A stretch of DNA of 64,000 nucleotides from CAITSH01 sp945892985 (GTDB lineage: Bacteria > Pseudomonadota > Gammaproteobacteria > Burkholderiales > SG8-39): contig CAMDDU010000011.1 of NCBI GenBank assembly GCA_945892985.1, positions 1 to 64,000 of the forward strand, written 5' to 3'. The stretch's first letter is position 1; each line of letters begins with the position of its first letter. Shown piece after piece: positions 8,902-17,524 of this stretch. The position numbers and the translations under genes are program-made. The notes beneath the pieces were generated by a model. The model had not been told where the DNA came from. It was given only the letters and a program-made list of their open reading frames with translations, and did no database searches.

Positions 8902-10221
8902 TCAGCGCAGGCGCAACCAGGTAACGAACCGTGTCAAAAACTGGGGCGCCCGGCTGAACAGATATAAGCCGGACACCACATTGAGCATTGCCGTGAGCAG
9001 GAAAAGCTGTGGCAGCGATGCGCCAGCGGCAAGCAGCGCCGCGGCCATCAGCGATGCCACCACCATATAAAGAGCGTTGAGTATGTTGTTCGCAGCGACA
9101 ATACGCGCGCGATGATGCGGCTCACAGCGACTCTGTATCAAGGCGTACAAGGGCACGCTGTAAAAGCCCCCGAACATCGCCAGCAGGAACAAATCGCCCA
9201 GTACCCGCCAGTGATACGCGGCGCCGATGAATGTCCAGACACCGACCAACTCCGCGCCTGCGCTCCATCCGTCCAGGGTGAAGTAGAGGTCGACCGCGAA
9301 CACTGTCATGCCGATCGCCCCAAAGGGGACCAACCCCATCTCCACCTTGTGTCCCGACAGACGCTCGCAAAGCAGCGATCCCACGCCGATTCCGACAGAA
9401 AATACCGCGAGCAGCAAGCTTACGACGCCATGGTCGCCCCCAAGCACGCCCTTGGCGAGTCCGCTGAACGACGTGAGAAAAACAGATCCAAAAAACCAAA
9501 GCCAGGAGATCCCAAGCATGGCGAGAAAAACCTCGCTTTGGGATCGCGCCAAGCGCAGGTTATCGCGCGTCTCCGTAAGCGGATTCCAGTTAATTCTAAG
9601 GCCCGGATCCGACGGTGGCGATTCAGGCACATATGCGGCCGCGATGCGCCCCAGCACCGCAAGCGCGACCGATACGACTGCGACGTAACCGGGCCCCACC
9701 CCGGGCAATGCCGCCATCACGCCCCCCAGCATGGTGCCGAGCAGTATTGCCACAAAGGTACCCGATTCGACCAAGCCATTGCCGCCGGTCAGTTCTTCCT
9801 CGCTCAGATGCTGCGGCAAATACGCGTACTTCACCGGGCCGAACAGGGTCGAGTGCAGCCCCATAAGGAACACACCGACAAAAGGCAGCCAGACGATTTT
9901 CCAAACGAAACCCGCAGCTACTGCGACCATAACGACAATTTCGAGGTTTTTGACGAAGCGCATTAGCGCCGATTTTTCGTATTTGTCGGCGAACTGACCC
10001 GCAGTGGCCGAGAACAACACAAAGGGCAGGATGAAAATTCCGCCAATCACCGCACCGGCCGAGCGCGGATCGAGTTCACCCCACTCGGTCGCGCTATAGG
10101 TAGCCAATACCGTCAGCGCAAATTTAAATAAACTGTCGTTGCCGGCGCCCAGGAACTGGGTGAGAAAAAACGGTGCGAAGCGTCGCTGCGCCAACAAACT
10201 GAACTGACCACCTTGCGCCAT
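8902..10221 (-). CDS. MFS transporter, LplT-like
   Basis: Major facilitator of 439 residues resembling LplT-type lysophospholipid transporters: QRRFAPFFLTQFLGAGNDSLFKFAL at the start of helix 1, FADKYEKSALMRFVKNLEI after helix 2, and FGPVKYAYLPQHLSEEELTGGNGLVE in the central loop, a signature of this group. LplT flips lysophospholipids across the inner membrane for re-acylation; many relatives are fused to an acyltransferase, but this one ends after the transporter domain. The ATG at 10221 was chosen because the 41 residues before it are hydrophilic and not conserved-looking. It follows the Bug receptor gene on the same strand. Confidence 0.8.
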   Translation of the reverse strand: MAQGGQFSLLAQRRFAPFFLTQFLGAGNDSLFKFALTVLATYSATEWGELDPRSAGAVIGGIFILPFVLFSATAGQFADKYEKSALMRFVKNLEIVVMVAVAAGFVWKIVWLPFVGVFLMGLHSTLFGPVKYAYLPQHLSEEELTGGNGLVESGTFVAILLGTMLGGVMAALPGVGPGYVAVVSVALAVLGRIAAAYVPESPPSDPGLRINWNPLTETRDNLRLARSQSEVFLAMLGISWLWFFGSVFLTSFSGLAKGVLGGDHGVVSLLLAVFSVGIGVGSLLCERLSGHKVEMGLVPFGAIGMTVFAVDLYFTLDGWSAGAELVGVWTFIGAAYHWRVLGDLFLLAMFGGFYSVPLYALIQSRCEPHHRARIVAANNILNALYMVVASLMAAALLAAGASLPQLFLLTAMLNVVSGLYLFSRAPQFLTRFVTWLRLR

Positions 10222-10277
10222 ATGTCTGATCGCCTCGCCTGAATTCACCCGCCTTTGAAAACGCGGATAAGGGCCGG

Positions 10278-11246
10278 CTATTTTGCCAGCAAGCCCAGAC
10301 GCTCGATAAGTTTTCGCTCTTCCCGAAAAGTCTCGGCGGCCCATTTGGCATAGTCCTCCGATCCCATATAAAAGATTTCTTGATCGTATTTTTCGACCGC
10401 ACGCAGATGAAGCGGATCTTCAAGCCCTTTCTTGAAGGCATCGTGCAAGGTTCTCACAACACGGGGATCCATGCCCCTGGGGCCCACCAGACCGTAAGGG
10501 GAGTTCGCCACAATGCCAAGCCCCATTTCGCTGGCGGTGGGCGCGGCCGGCCAGCGCTTGGTACGGTTGGCGCCAAAGGTCACGAGCAAGCGAAAACGCC
10601 CTGCATCAACATGCGGGCCCCAGCCGGTGGCGTCCGACATACCCATAATGTGCCCCCCCATCAGAGCAGATGTGCCATCGGCGTTACCCTTGAAAGGCAC
10701 ATGCGTCCACTCAATGCCCTCCTTGGCCCCTATCATTTCCATGATCAGGTGCGGCGAGGTACCGGTACCGGTGGAGCCGTAATTGACTTTGCCCGGATTA
10801 GCCTTGGCGAAATCAAGAAACTCGCGAAACGTCTTCCATGGCGCGTCGGCCCGCACGACAAAGCCAAAGGTATAACCAGTGAGGTTGATGATGTAGGTAA
10901 AGTCCTTTTGCGGATCAAATGACACTTTTTGCATGTGTGGAATGCGATACAAGCCAAGAGGTGCCTGTGACACGGTGTAGCCATCCGCTCGCGCAGATTG
11001 CGCCATGATGCCGGGCCCGAGCGTGCCTCCTCCGCCAGGCTTGTTCTCTATGACGATATTCTGGCCCAGATATTTTTGTGTCGCCTCCGCCAGCGCACGC
11101 ATGGCGAGGTCCGTGGAACCACCAGCCGGCCACGGAACGATCAGCGTCACCGCTTTGCCCGGAAAATCCTGCCCCATCGCGGCCATTGGAAAAACCAGGG
11201 CTGCGACCGACAGGGCGAACAGCCTGCACAAACGCAAACAGAACAT
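10278..11246 (-). CDS. Bug-family (TTT) periplasmic substrate-binding receptor
   Basis: Periplasmic receptor of the tripartite tricarboxylate transporter family. After a signal peptide (cleavage near AAMGQ), the mature protein starts with FPGKAVTLIVPWPAGGSTDLAMRALAE and contains the family blocks IVIENKPGGGGTLG, NYGSTGTGTSPHLIMEM and THVPFKGNADGTSALMGGH. Such receptors bind small carboxylates or aromatics and feed TctAB-type permeases, but no tctAB genes lie here, so it is an orphan receptor as is usual in Bordetella-like genomes. Start ATG 11246 was chosen to give a compact signal peptide; an earlier start would overlap the CBS gene. The ligand is unknown. Confidence 0.88.
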   Translation of the reverse strand: MFCLRLCRLFALSVAALVFPMAAMGQDFPGKAVTLIVPWPAGGSTDLAMRALAEATQKYLGQNIVIENKPGGGGTLGPGIMAQSARADGYTVSQAPLGLYRIPHMQKVSFDPQKDFTYIINLTGYTFGFVVRADAPWKTFREFLDFAKANPGKVNYGSTGTGTSPHLIMEMIGAKEGIEWTHVPFKGNADGTSALMGGHIMGMSDATGWGPHVDAGRFRLLVTFGANRTKRWPAAPTASEMGLGIVANSPYGLVGPRGMDPRVVRTLHDAFKKGLEDPLHLRAVEKYDQEIFYMGSEDYAKWAAETFREERKLIERLGLLAK

Positions 11247-11296
11247 GCTGCCGCGCGGCGAACTCAAGCCCGCCAAGAGCATGCCGCAGACCGTGC

Positions 11297-11767
11297 TCAG
11301 GCTTTCTCCGGCTCTGGCCAATCTTTGATGTAGGCCTTGAGCATCTTGTTTTCGAAATTTTTTTCTTCAAGCACGGCTTTCGCGACATCGTGAAAGGAAA
11401 TCACGCCGAGCAGGACTTCGCCATCGAGAACGGGCACATAACGGGCGTGATGCTTGAGCATCACGCTGCGCAATTCGTCGACGTCCATGGACGGATCAGT
11501 CGTCACAGGCTCGCTTTGCATCGCCTCGCTCACCTTGAACTCGGCAATGGGCGGCGTCGGTCCGATGCGCCTTTCCTTTTGACGCTTAGCGAGCATCCCG
11601 ATGACCTCTCGAAACGTCAGCATGCCGACAAGTTTTCCGCTTTGCATCACCACCACCGAGCCGATATCGTGGTCGGACATGCTGATGACAGCGTCCGACA
11701 ACTGCGTATCGGGCGTGACGGTATAGAGCGTATTGCCCTTGACCTTGAGAACTTCCTTGACGAGCAT
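11297..11767 (-). CDS. Tandem CBS domain protein
   Basis: Cytosolic protein of 156 residues made of two CBS domains: the first from about 10 to 65 (VTPDTQLSDAVISMSDHDIGSVVVM, GKLVGMLTFREV) and the second from about 80 to 140 (VTTDPSMDVDELRSVMLKHH, VPVLDGEVLLGVISFHDVAKA). CBS pairs bind adenine nucleotides and usually regulate a partner enzyme or channel. Here it stands alone between a MlaF-like ATPase gene (104 bases upstream) and a Bug receptor gene, all on the same strand. The partner is not evident. Confidence 0.85.
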   Translation of the reverse strand: MLVKEVLKVKGNTLYTVTPDTQLSDAVISMSDHDIGSVVVMQSGKLVGMLTFREVIGMLAKRQKERRIGPTPPIAEFKVSEAMQSEPVTTDPSMDVDELRSVMLKHHARYVPVLDGEVLLGVISFHDVAKAVLEEKNFENKMLKAYIKDWPEPEKA

Positions 11768-11871
11768 GGTTCACTCCCTTTTCAGCGCCGAGCAATGCAC
11801 AAAATCATACTCTCGCACCGGGACACACACCACAGCGCCCCGTGCTGCGACGCAGCATCAAAAAGGATAGA

Positions 11872-12681
11872 TCAGGCGGCGGGCTTCCAGCCCAGATCCT
11901 CGGCATAAGGACGCGCGGGAAAGTTGAAACTGATGGGCCCGTCAGGAAGCGCGTGGAAGAACTGTTTCAGAAAAGGATCTTCCGAACTCATCATCTCTTC
12001 CGGAGCACCCTGCCCCACAGTCACCCCACCCGATATGACATAAACATAGTCAGCCAAATTGAGGGAGGCGCTGATGTCATAGCTGACCACGATAGACGTC
12101 GTACCCAGCGCATCGTTTAACTCGCGAATTAGCACAGCTACCTGATTAAGCGATATCGGGTCTAGGCCGGCGAACGGCTCATCGTACATGGCGAGCATCG
12201 GATCAAGTGCGATTGCACGGGCCAGGGCGACACGACGCTGCATCCCCCCGGACAGTTCACTTGGCATGAGATTGCGCGCATTGCGCAAGCCGACGGCCTC
12301 GAGTTTCATCAGCACCAGCGAACGAATCATGCCCTCTGAGAGCTGGGTGTGCTCGCGCATCGGGAAGGCGATATTTTCATAAACGGACAGGTCTGAAAAC
12401 AATCCGCTTACCTGAAACATCACCCCCATCTTGCGGCGCATGGCATACAAGGCGTCGTTATCCAGTTCGCTCACGATCTTGCCATCAATCGAAACCGTGC
12501 CGCCCTCAGGCTCAATCTGGCCCCCGATCAATTGCAGCAGGGTGCTCTTGCCGCATCCGCTGGGACCAAGTATGGCCGTCACCTTGCCGCGCGGCACCTT
12601 GAGCGAAAGTCCGCCCAGCACCTTGTGGCTGCCAAAAGAAAAGCGTAAATCCGACACATCGACCAGCGTATCTGAAGCCAT
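11872..12681 (-). CDS. MlaF-like ABC transporter ATPase, no adjacent permease
   Basis: ABC ATPase of 269 residues with Walker A GPSGCGKST at 39-47, signature LSGGMQ at 143-148 and Walker B LAMYDEPF ending at 170. The C-terminal DPFLKQFFHALPDGPISFNFPA block resembles the MlaF tail (FLDGIADGPVPFRYPA in E. coli), the ATPase of the phospholipid-trafficking Mla system. The switch histidine position after beta-strand SIVVS is Tyr201 (SYDISA), where most ABC ATPases have His. No mlaE, mlaD, mlaC or mlaB gene flanks it; downstream are a CBS protein and a Bug receptor. Start is the ATG at 12681; a TTG 36 bases upstream is possible. Confidence 0.85.
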   Translation of the reverse strand: MASDTLVDVSDLRFSFGSHKVLGGLSLKVPRGKVTAILGPSGCGKSTLLQLIGGQIEPEGGTVSIDGKIVSELDNDALYAMRRKMGVMFQVSGLFSDLSVYENIAFPMREHTQLSEGMIRSLVLMKLEAVGLRNARNLMPSELSGGMQRRVALARAIALDPMLAMYDEPFAGLDPISLNQVAVLIRELNDALGTTSIVVSYDISASLNLADYVYVISGGVTVGQGAPEEMMSSEDPFLKQFFHALPDGPISFNFPARPYAEDLGWKPAA

Positions 12682-12782
12682 AGTCACGAATGCATCACGG
12701 TTAGATGAAGGGGGCAATTTTACCTTGAATCCCTCCTACCGATAGCGGCCCACAGTCGGCTAGAATATGCATTAAATCATCG

Positions 12783-12811
12783 CGCCTGCGCTGATACCGC
12801 GAACGCAGGCG
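12783..12811. promoter_or_regulatory. Perfect 8-bp inverted repeat in a divergent intergenic region
   Basis: CGCCTGCG and CGCAGGCG separated by 13 bases, followed by GGTTTT. It lies between the divergent MlaF-like and gst genes, about 70 bases before the gst start. It could be a weak terminator, a regulator site or an mRNA leader hairpin; the sequence does not decide between these. Confidence 0.35.
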
Positions 12812-12880
12812 GGTTTTCACGACAGCCTTCCCGCTTCCCACTCCAGTGTCAAACCACCCCATCTACCAAGGAAACTGCAG

Positions 12881-13486
12881 ATGAAACTTTACTACTCACC
12901 GGGCGCCTGCTCGCTCTCGCCCCATATCGCATTGCGTGAAGCGGGCATTCCCGTCGAACTGGTGAAGGCTGATTTACAGAGCAAGAATCTTGCGACTGGC
13001 GGCAGCCTCAACGACGTCAATCCGAAGGGCTACGTCCCCGCCTTGGTCCTCGATGACGGCCAACTCCTCACCGAGGGCCCGGCGATCGTGCAATACATTG
13101 CCGATCAGAAACCCGACTCCGGCCTGGCTCCCAAGGCCGGCACGCTGGAGCGTTACCGCCTGCAGGAGATGCTCAATTTCATCACCTCGGAAATTCACAA
13201 AAGCTTTTCACCCCTGTTCCGCAAAGCCGTACCCGAATGGCAGCAAAGCGCCAAGGACAACCTCACCAAGCGCTTTGATTTTCTCGCCGCCCATCTCGAG
13301 GGAAAAGATTACTTGTTCGGCCAACAATTTACCGTGGCCGACGGATATCTCTTCACCACCCTCAACTGGACCAATTTCGTCGGCTTTGACATGAGCAAGT
13401 GGCCGGTACTCCAGGCCTACATGGCACGTGTTGCAGCCCGACCCAAGGTTCAGGAAGCATTAAAAGCAGAGGGCTTGATCAAGTAA
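12881..13486 (+). CDS. gstA: Glutathione S-transferase, beta class
   Basis: Soluble glutathione transferase of 201 residues, the usual beta-class length. It has the bacterial beta-class residues Cys10 (YYSPGAC) and His106 (ITSEIHKSF), the cis-proline GYVPAL at 50-55 and the C-terminal QFTVADGYLF capping motif. A good ribosome site (AAGGAAA) sits 9 bases before the ATG. It is a single-gene unit ending in a clear terminator at 13533. Likely roles are detoxification or peroxide defence; the physiological substrate is unknown. Confidence 0.93.
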   Translation: MKLYYSPGACSLSPHIALREAGIPVELVKADLQSKNLATGGSLNDVNPKGYVPALVLDDGQLLTEGPAIVQYIADQKPDSGLAPKAGTLERYRLQEMLNFITSEIHKSFSPLFRKAVPEWQQSAKDNLTKRFDFLAAHLEGKDYLFGQQFTVADGYLFTTLNWTNFVGFDMSKWPVLQAYMARVAARPKVQEALKAEGLIK

Positions 13487-13532
13487 TCGAGTCGTTGTAA
13501 AGCCACAAAAATCGGTATCGCCAGTATCCAAA

Positions 13533-13556
13533 GGGAGCGGAAACGCCCCCTTTTTA
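13533..13556 (+). terminator. Rho-independent terminator after gstA
   Basis: A GC-rich hairpin, GGGAGCG with CGCCCCC around a GAAA loop, followed by TTTTTATT, 47 bases after the gst stop codon. Orientation and T tract fit termination of gst transcription. Confidence 0.8.
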
Positions 13557-13640
13557 TTGGCGCGCTAGATTGGCATACCAACATCCGGCCAGGCGTGGCT
13601 GGTGATGCGTTTGGTGTCTTTGTCGATGTTGATGTGGTGA

Positions 13641-14048
13641 TCCGCCATCGACACCAAATACACCGGGGCCTTCGTGAGCGGGACGAGCCCGGCAGTGGCT
13701 GCGGGCAATCGCATTCCGGGAGTGCCACGCACCTCGGTTTTCGGTGAGTTGCGCTGGCAACATCTGCCCAGCGGGTTCGCCACCTCGATCGCAGCACGCC
13801 ACGTGAGCCAGGTGATTGTAGCTGACCAGAATAGCGATGCGGCGGCAGCCTATACCGTAAGCAACCTGCGCTTTGGCCTGGAGCAGAAGGCCAAAGACTG
13901 GCGCGTCACCCAGACGCTGCGCATCGACAACATGGCAAACGTCAATTACATCGGCTCGCTCATCGCTGCCGACAGCAACAGCCGCTTTGTCGAGACCGCA
14001 CCGCGACGTGGCGTTTCCGTCCTTTTCAACGGCAAACTGAATTTTTAG
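13641..14048 (+). pseudogene. 3' remnant of a TonB-dependent receptor
   Basis: Only the last 135 codons of a TonB-dependent outer-membrane receptor remain. The segment AGNRIPGVPRTSVFGELRW followed by ADQNSDAAAAYTVSNLRFGL, DNMANVNYIGSLI and the terminal ...NGKLNF is typical of the final beta-strands of YncD/PqqU-like receptors, where the last residue is aromatic. The frame opens after a TGA at 13638 with no ribosome site, and plug, TonB box and most of the barrel are missing. It abuts the terminator of gst upstream and overlaps the last bases of the convergent pdxA-like gene downstream. It is a degraded fragment rather than a functional gene. Confidence 0.75.
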
Positions 14049-15037
14049 CCAGTTGCAGCGGCTGCCCCGGCAAGCCGCTCCACCGCTTCAATCACCGCCG
14101 CCGGACTGGCCAGGTTCTTCCCCGCAATATCCAGTGCACTGCCGTGCGCCACAGAAGAGAAAAGCACCGGTGTGCCTATCGTCAACCCGGCCGTGCGATT
14201 GCGCGCCTGCAGCTTGGCGGCGATATGCCCCTGATCGTGAATCATCACAATGAATGCGTCATAGCCGGCATGATGGAACATCGTATCCGCGCCGAATGGG
14301 CCCGCAACATCCACCCCGGCCGATTGTGCCGCGATGATTGCCGGACTGATAATTTCCTTTTCTTCGCTGCCGAACATCCCGTCCTCGCCGGCATGCGGAT
14401 TGAGCCCGGACACCGCCAGACGCGGCTTGGCGATGCCTATGCGCTTTAGCGCGGCATCGGCCGAACGTATGACTGCGCCGACACGCTCCTTGGTAATCAG
14501 CCTGATCGCCTGCCTGAGGCTCACGTGCAGTGTGGTGTGGACGATACGGGTGCTATCGAAACAAATCATTAAAAATGCATCCTCTGCCGCCACACCGGTG
14601 CAGCGGGCGACAAAAGACGGATAGCCGTCAAACTCAATGCCGGCAAGTTTGATCGCCGTTTCAGTCTGCGGTGCGGCAACGACCGCATCGACCTGCCCGT
14701 CCAGAGCCGCCTGGATCGCCGCGCGCGCCGCATCGCATGCCGCCCTCCCATGAGCCGCGCGAATTTTGCCAAGCGCGAATGTTCCGGCGGGGAACTGGTT
14801 CAGTTCAAGCATCGCGAGACCTTCGCCCTCCCAATCGATCTGCGCCGCCTTCCGGAACCCGCGGATTCGCGGGGTAAGGCCGCACAATTGTGCGTGCATG
14901 TCCACCACACTACGATCACCGACCAGCAAAGGTCGGCAGACGCTGCGCACCCGTTCATCCAGTGCGGCCTTGAGGGCGATCTCGGGTCCTATGCCAGCCG
15001 GATCACCGAGCGCTATGGCTATACGCGGAAGAGTCAT
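14045..15037 (-). CDS. PdxA/TphB-family NAD-dependent dehydrogenase
   Basis: Member of the PdxA family of metal-dependent hydroxyacid dehydrogenases, 330 residues, with GDPAGIGPEIALKA at the start and likely metal ligands His171 (TLHVSLRQA), His215 (GLNPHAGEDG) and His267 (HDQGH). The HDQGH form, in place of HDQGL, points to the PdxA2 or TphB side of the family rather than to vitamin B6 synthesis. TphB oxidises the terephthalate cis-dihydrodiol. It directly follows a Rieske oxygenase gene, with a GAGG ribosome site overlapping that gene's stop region and an ATG at 15037. The context favours dehydrogenation of an aromatic dihydrodiol, but a PdxA2-type 4-phosphothreonate role is also possible. 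Confidence 0.82.
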   Translation of the reverse strand: MTLPRIAIALGDPAGIGPEIALKAALDERVRSVCRPLLVGDRSVVDMHAQLCGLTPRIRGFRKAAQIDWEGEGLAMLELNQFPAGTFALGKIRAAHGRAACDAARAAIQAALDGQVDAVVAAPQTETAIKLAGIEFDGYPSFVARCTGVAAEDAFLMICFDSTRIVHTTLHVSLRQAIRLITKERVGAVIRSADAALKRIGIAKPRLAVSGLNPHAGEDGMFGSEEKEIISPAIIAAQSAGVDVAGPFGADTMFHHAGYDAFIVMIHDQGHIAAKLQARNRTAGLTIGTPVLFSSVAHGSALDIAGKNLASPAAVIEAVERLAGAAAATG

Positions 15038-15044
15038 TGCCACC

Positions 15045-16328
15045 TCAGACTGTCACCGGATCGGTGCCCAGGTCCCGGAACAGCCCGTCCATCGCGCCGT
15101 CCTTGAAATGCACCGCATGCGGCAACTCGATTGCGCAGGAACGCACGTGCTGCGATTTTTCATCCAGCGCGGGAACTGACTTGCCATCACGATTGAGCCT
15201 GGCCGCCTTGAGCAGGCGGGCGCGTGTTGCGACAATGCCCTTGTCGGTCAGCACCAAGTGTTCCTTGCTACGATTCTGCAACGGCCCCATCGACTCCTGC
15301 AAGGAGGCGTCCTGCATGGAAATGCCCTCCACCCCGCTATAGGTCTCGCCGCGCTTTTGCCCAGCCCGGTCCATCAGATAGTCGTTCGACTTGTTAGCCA
15401 GAGGCACAAAGCTACCTGGAACGTAATTCACATGGATGCCGGCGCCGTTTTTCATTGCGGCCACTTCTTTTTCGCTGAGCGCGCGAGCAGGATGGTAATT
15501 GATACTCCAAGCCCAGCACCGTTCATCGTCGATGGGCACCCACACATGTGCGCCAAGCGGATGACCAGCCCGCGGCGGGATAATGGTGTGCCAGGGCATG
15601 ATCCATGGCGTGATGCGCCAATAATAGCGGCCTTCGTCGGCGTTGCGACGGGCCCCTATCAATAGGCCGCCGTCAAAATCCACCACATCAAAAAACGGCA
15701 TGCGATCGCGCAGGTTGTACTCGTTGCCGCGGCTACCCACGAAAAGCGGATCCTTGTGCAGTGCCCCGGCGTGCAAGAAGGAAACATGGCTGGAGTCGAT
15801 CCCGCCTTCGAGCGCCTGCAGGAAATTGCACTCCTGCAGGCGCTTTGACACAAAGCGCTGCTCGGGCGCGACCAGCGTCCACTCCAGGCCTGGTGGCTCG
15901 GGCTGCAGTTCCGGTGGCCCCATATAAATCCATATCACCCCGCCCTGCTCCAGCGTCGGATAAGCGGTGAGTTTCATATCACGGCGTATCCCGGTCTCTT
16001 CCGGTTCTGAGGGAAGGTCGGTGCACTGTCCTGTGACGTCGTACTTCCAGCCATGGTAAGGGCAGCGCAAGCCACCCTCTTCGTTGCGCCCGAACCAAAG
16101 CGAAACACCCCTGTGCGCGCAAAATTCGTCGAGCACGCCTACTTTTCCGCTGCTGTCACGAAATGCAATCAGCTTTTCCCCCAGGAGTTGCACACGCACC
16201 GGCACCCCATCAGGCTCGACAATCTCCTCAGCCATCAGTGCCGGGACCCAGTAACGACGAAGTAAATCGCCCATCAGTGTGCCGGCGCCGGTTTTGCTCA
16301 GTTGCTCGTTTTGTTCCAACGTAATCAT
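15045..16328 (-). CDS. Rieske aromatic oxygenase, phthalate 4,5-dioxygenase type
   Basis: Terminal oxygenase of 427 residues. The Rieske [2Fe-2S] ligands are Cys70/His72 (FCAHRGVSLWFGR) and Cys89/His92 (CPYHGWKYD). Its N-terminus (LSKTGAGTLMGDLLRRYWVPAL) is characteristic of the phthalate dioxygenase group, which work as single-subunit oxygenases with a separate reductase. The catalytic iron site would fall around GGIDSSHVSFLHAG. Downstream is the PdxA/TphB-like dehydrogenase with an 8-base junction, and upstream a Bug receptor, together resembling tphC - tphA2 - tphB. No reductase or small subunit gene is adjacent. The substrate is probably an aromatic carboxylate. Confidence 0.88.
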   Translation of the reverse strand: MITLEQNEQLSKTGAGTLMGDLLRRYWVPALMAEEIVEPDGVPVRVQLLGEKLIAFRDSSGKVGVLDEFCAHRGVSLWFGRNEEGGLRCPYHGWKYDVTGQCTDLPSEPEETGIRRDMKLTAYPTLEQGGVIWIYMGPPELQPEPPGLEWTLVAPEQRFVSKRLQECNFLQALEGGIDSSHVSFLHAGALHKDPLFVGSRGNEYNLRDRMPFFDVVDFDGGLLIGARRNADEGRYYWRITPWIMPWHTIIPPRAGHPLGAHVWVPIDDERCWAWSINYHPARALSEKEVAAMKNGAGIHVNYVPGSFVPLANKSNDYLMDRAGQKRGETYSGVEGISMQDASLQESMGPLQNRSKEHLVLTDKGIVATRARLLKAARLNRDGKSVPALDEKSQHVRSCAIELPHAVHFKDGAMDGLFRDLGTDPVTV

Positions 16329-16374
16329 CGGGACTACCCTTTCTCAGCTCAGTCTCACCGAATTAATGGCATGT

Positions 16375-17367
16375 TCAGTCTGCACGCGCTCCGGCGGCGC
16401 GAACCACCGGAGCCCACCTTTTCAACTCAGCCGCCACATAGGCGCTGAATGCCTGCGGATCGAGATCACCGATCTCCACCCCCTCCGGGCGAAGCCGTTC
16501 GCGCACATCCGCTTGCTGCAAAATGCGACGCACCTCGCTGTTAAGCCGGTTGACGATATCGCGCGGCACGCCCGCAGGCCCGGAAAGAGAGAACCAGATC
16601 GTTGCCGTCAGTTCCGGGTAACCCAATTCGGCATAGGTCGGCACATCCGGAAAATCGGCCAAGCGGCGGCTGGAACTGACCGCCAGTGCGCGCAATTTAC
16701 CGGCGCGGATTTGCGTGGCCGCGGTCGAAAGCGTCGTCGATCCAGCCGAAACATGCCCGGCAATCATGTCCGCAACAGCCGGTCCGGCGCCTTTGTAGGG
16801 CACATGTGTCATCTCGATGCCCGCGACTTGCTTCAACTGCTCTGCGAGCAAATGCCCCTGCGTGCCGTTACCGGGCGAACCGTAACTGATTCTCCCGGGC
16901 TGCGCCTTGAGTAGCGCGACAAATTCCCTGAGGTCTTTCGCCGCGACCCCAGGATGAACCACCAACACACCCGGCGGCCCCCCGAACAAGGCGATATGGG
17001 TGAAATCGCGCAAAGGATCAAACGGAAATTCTTTCGACAAGGCTGGCGCAATGCCATGCGAAGCCACACCGGACACCAACAGCGTGTAACCGTCCGCCGG
17101 CGCTTTCGCCACCAACTCCGAACCAATCACGCCGCCCGCGCCGCCCCGGTTCTCGACGACAAACGTCTGCTTGAAACTCTCGCTGAGTTTTTGCGCCACC
17201 AACCGGCCTAAGGTATCGGCTGAACCTCCCGGCGCAAACGGCACGATCAGCCGCACTGGTTTGGACGGCCACACCTGCGCTGCCGCAGCCGAAGCCCAGG
17301 CGGCACAACACAGCAGTATCGCGATTGGCATGGCAGAAAAGACACTCTGCGCCGAACGAACCCTCAT
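16375..17367 (-). CDS. Bug-family (TTT) periplasmic receptor
   Basis: Periplasmic receptor of 330 residues with a signal peptide (cleavage near SAAAAQ), then VWPSKPVRLIVPFAPGGSADTLGR, FVVENRGGAGGVIG, ISYGSPGNGTQGHLLAE and THVPYKGAGPAVADMIAGH, the standard Bug blocks. It sits 46 bases upstream of the Rieske oxygenase gene in the same orientation, so it is probably the first gene of a receptor - oxygenase - dehydrogenase operon. TphC, the terephthalate receptor, belongs to this family, which fits an aromatic-acid ligand. No TctAB permease genes are nearby. Confidence 0.9.
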   Translation of the reverse strand: MRVRSAQSVFSAMPIAILLCCAAWASAAAAQVWPSKPVRLIVPFAPGGSADTLGRLVAQKLSESFKQTFVVENRGGAGGVIGSELVAKAPADGYTLLVSGVASHGIAPALSKEFPFDPLRDFTHIALFGGPPGVLVVHPGVAAKDLREFVALLKAQPGRISYGSPGNGTQGHLLAEQLKQVAGIEMTHVPYKGAGPAVADMIAGHVSAGSTTLSTAATQIRAGKLRALAVSSSRRLADFPDVPTYAELGYPELTATIWFSLSGPAGVPRDIVNRLNSEVRRILQQADVRERLRPEGVEIGDLDPQAFSAYVAAELKRWAPVVRAAGARAD

Positions 17368-17524
17368 CTCTCCGCCCTTTTATCCATCTTGTTCTTATGC
17401 GCCGATATTTTACGCCATCACGTCGATTTGATAGCAGCCAAAAACTCATGACAAACATCCTGGCGAGCCACGATCCGCGCCATTGCGCAAGGAAAAGCCA
17501 TAGCCACCCAAGTACAATGCACGC

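Noticed and set aside
9112..9966. 284-codon plus-strand frame opposite the LplT-like transporter gene
   Set aside because: Highly charged, featureless translation that follows from the codon bias of the transporter gene.
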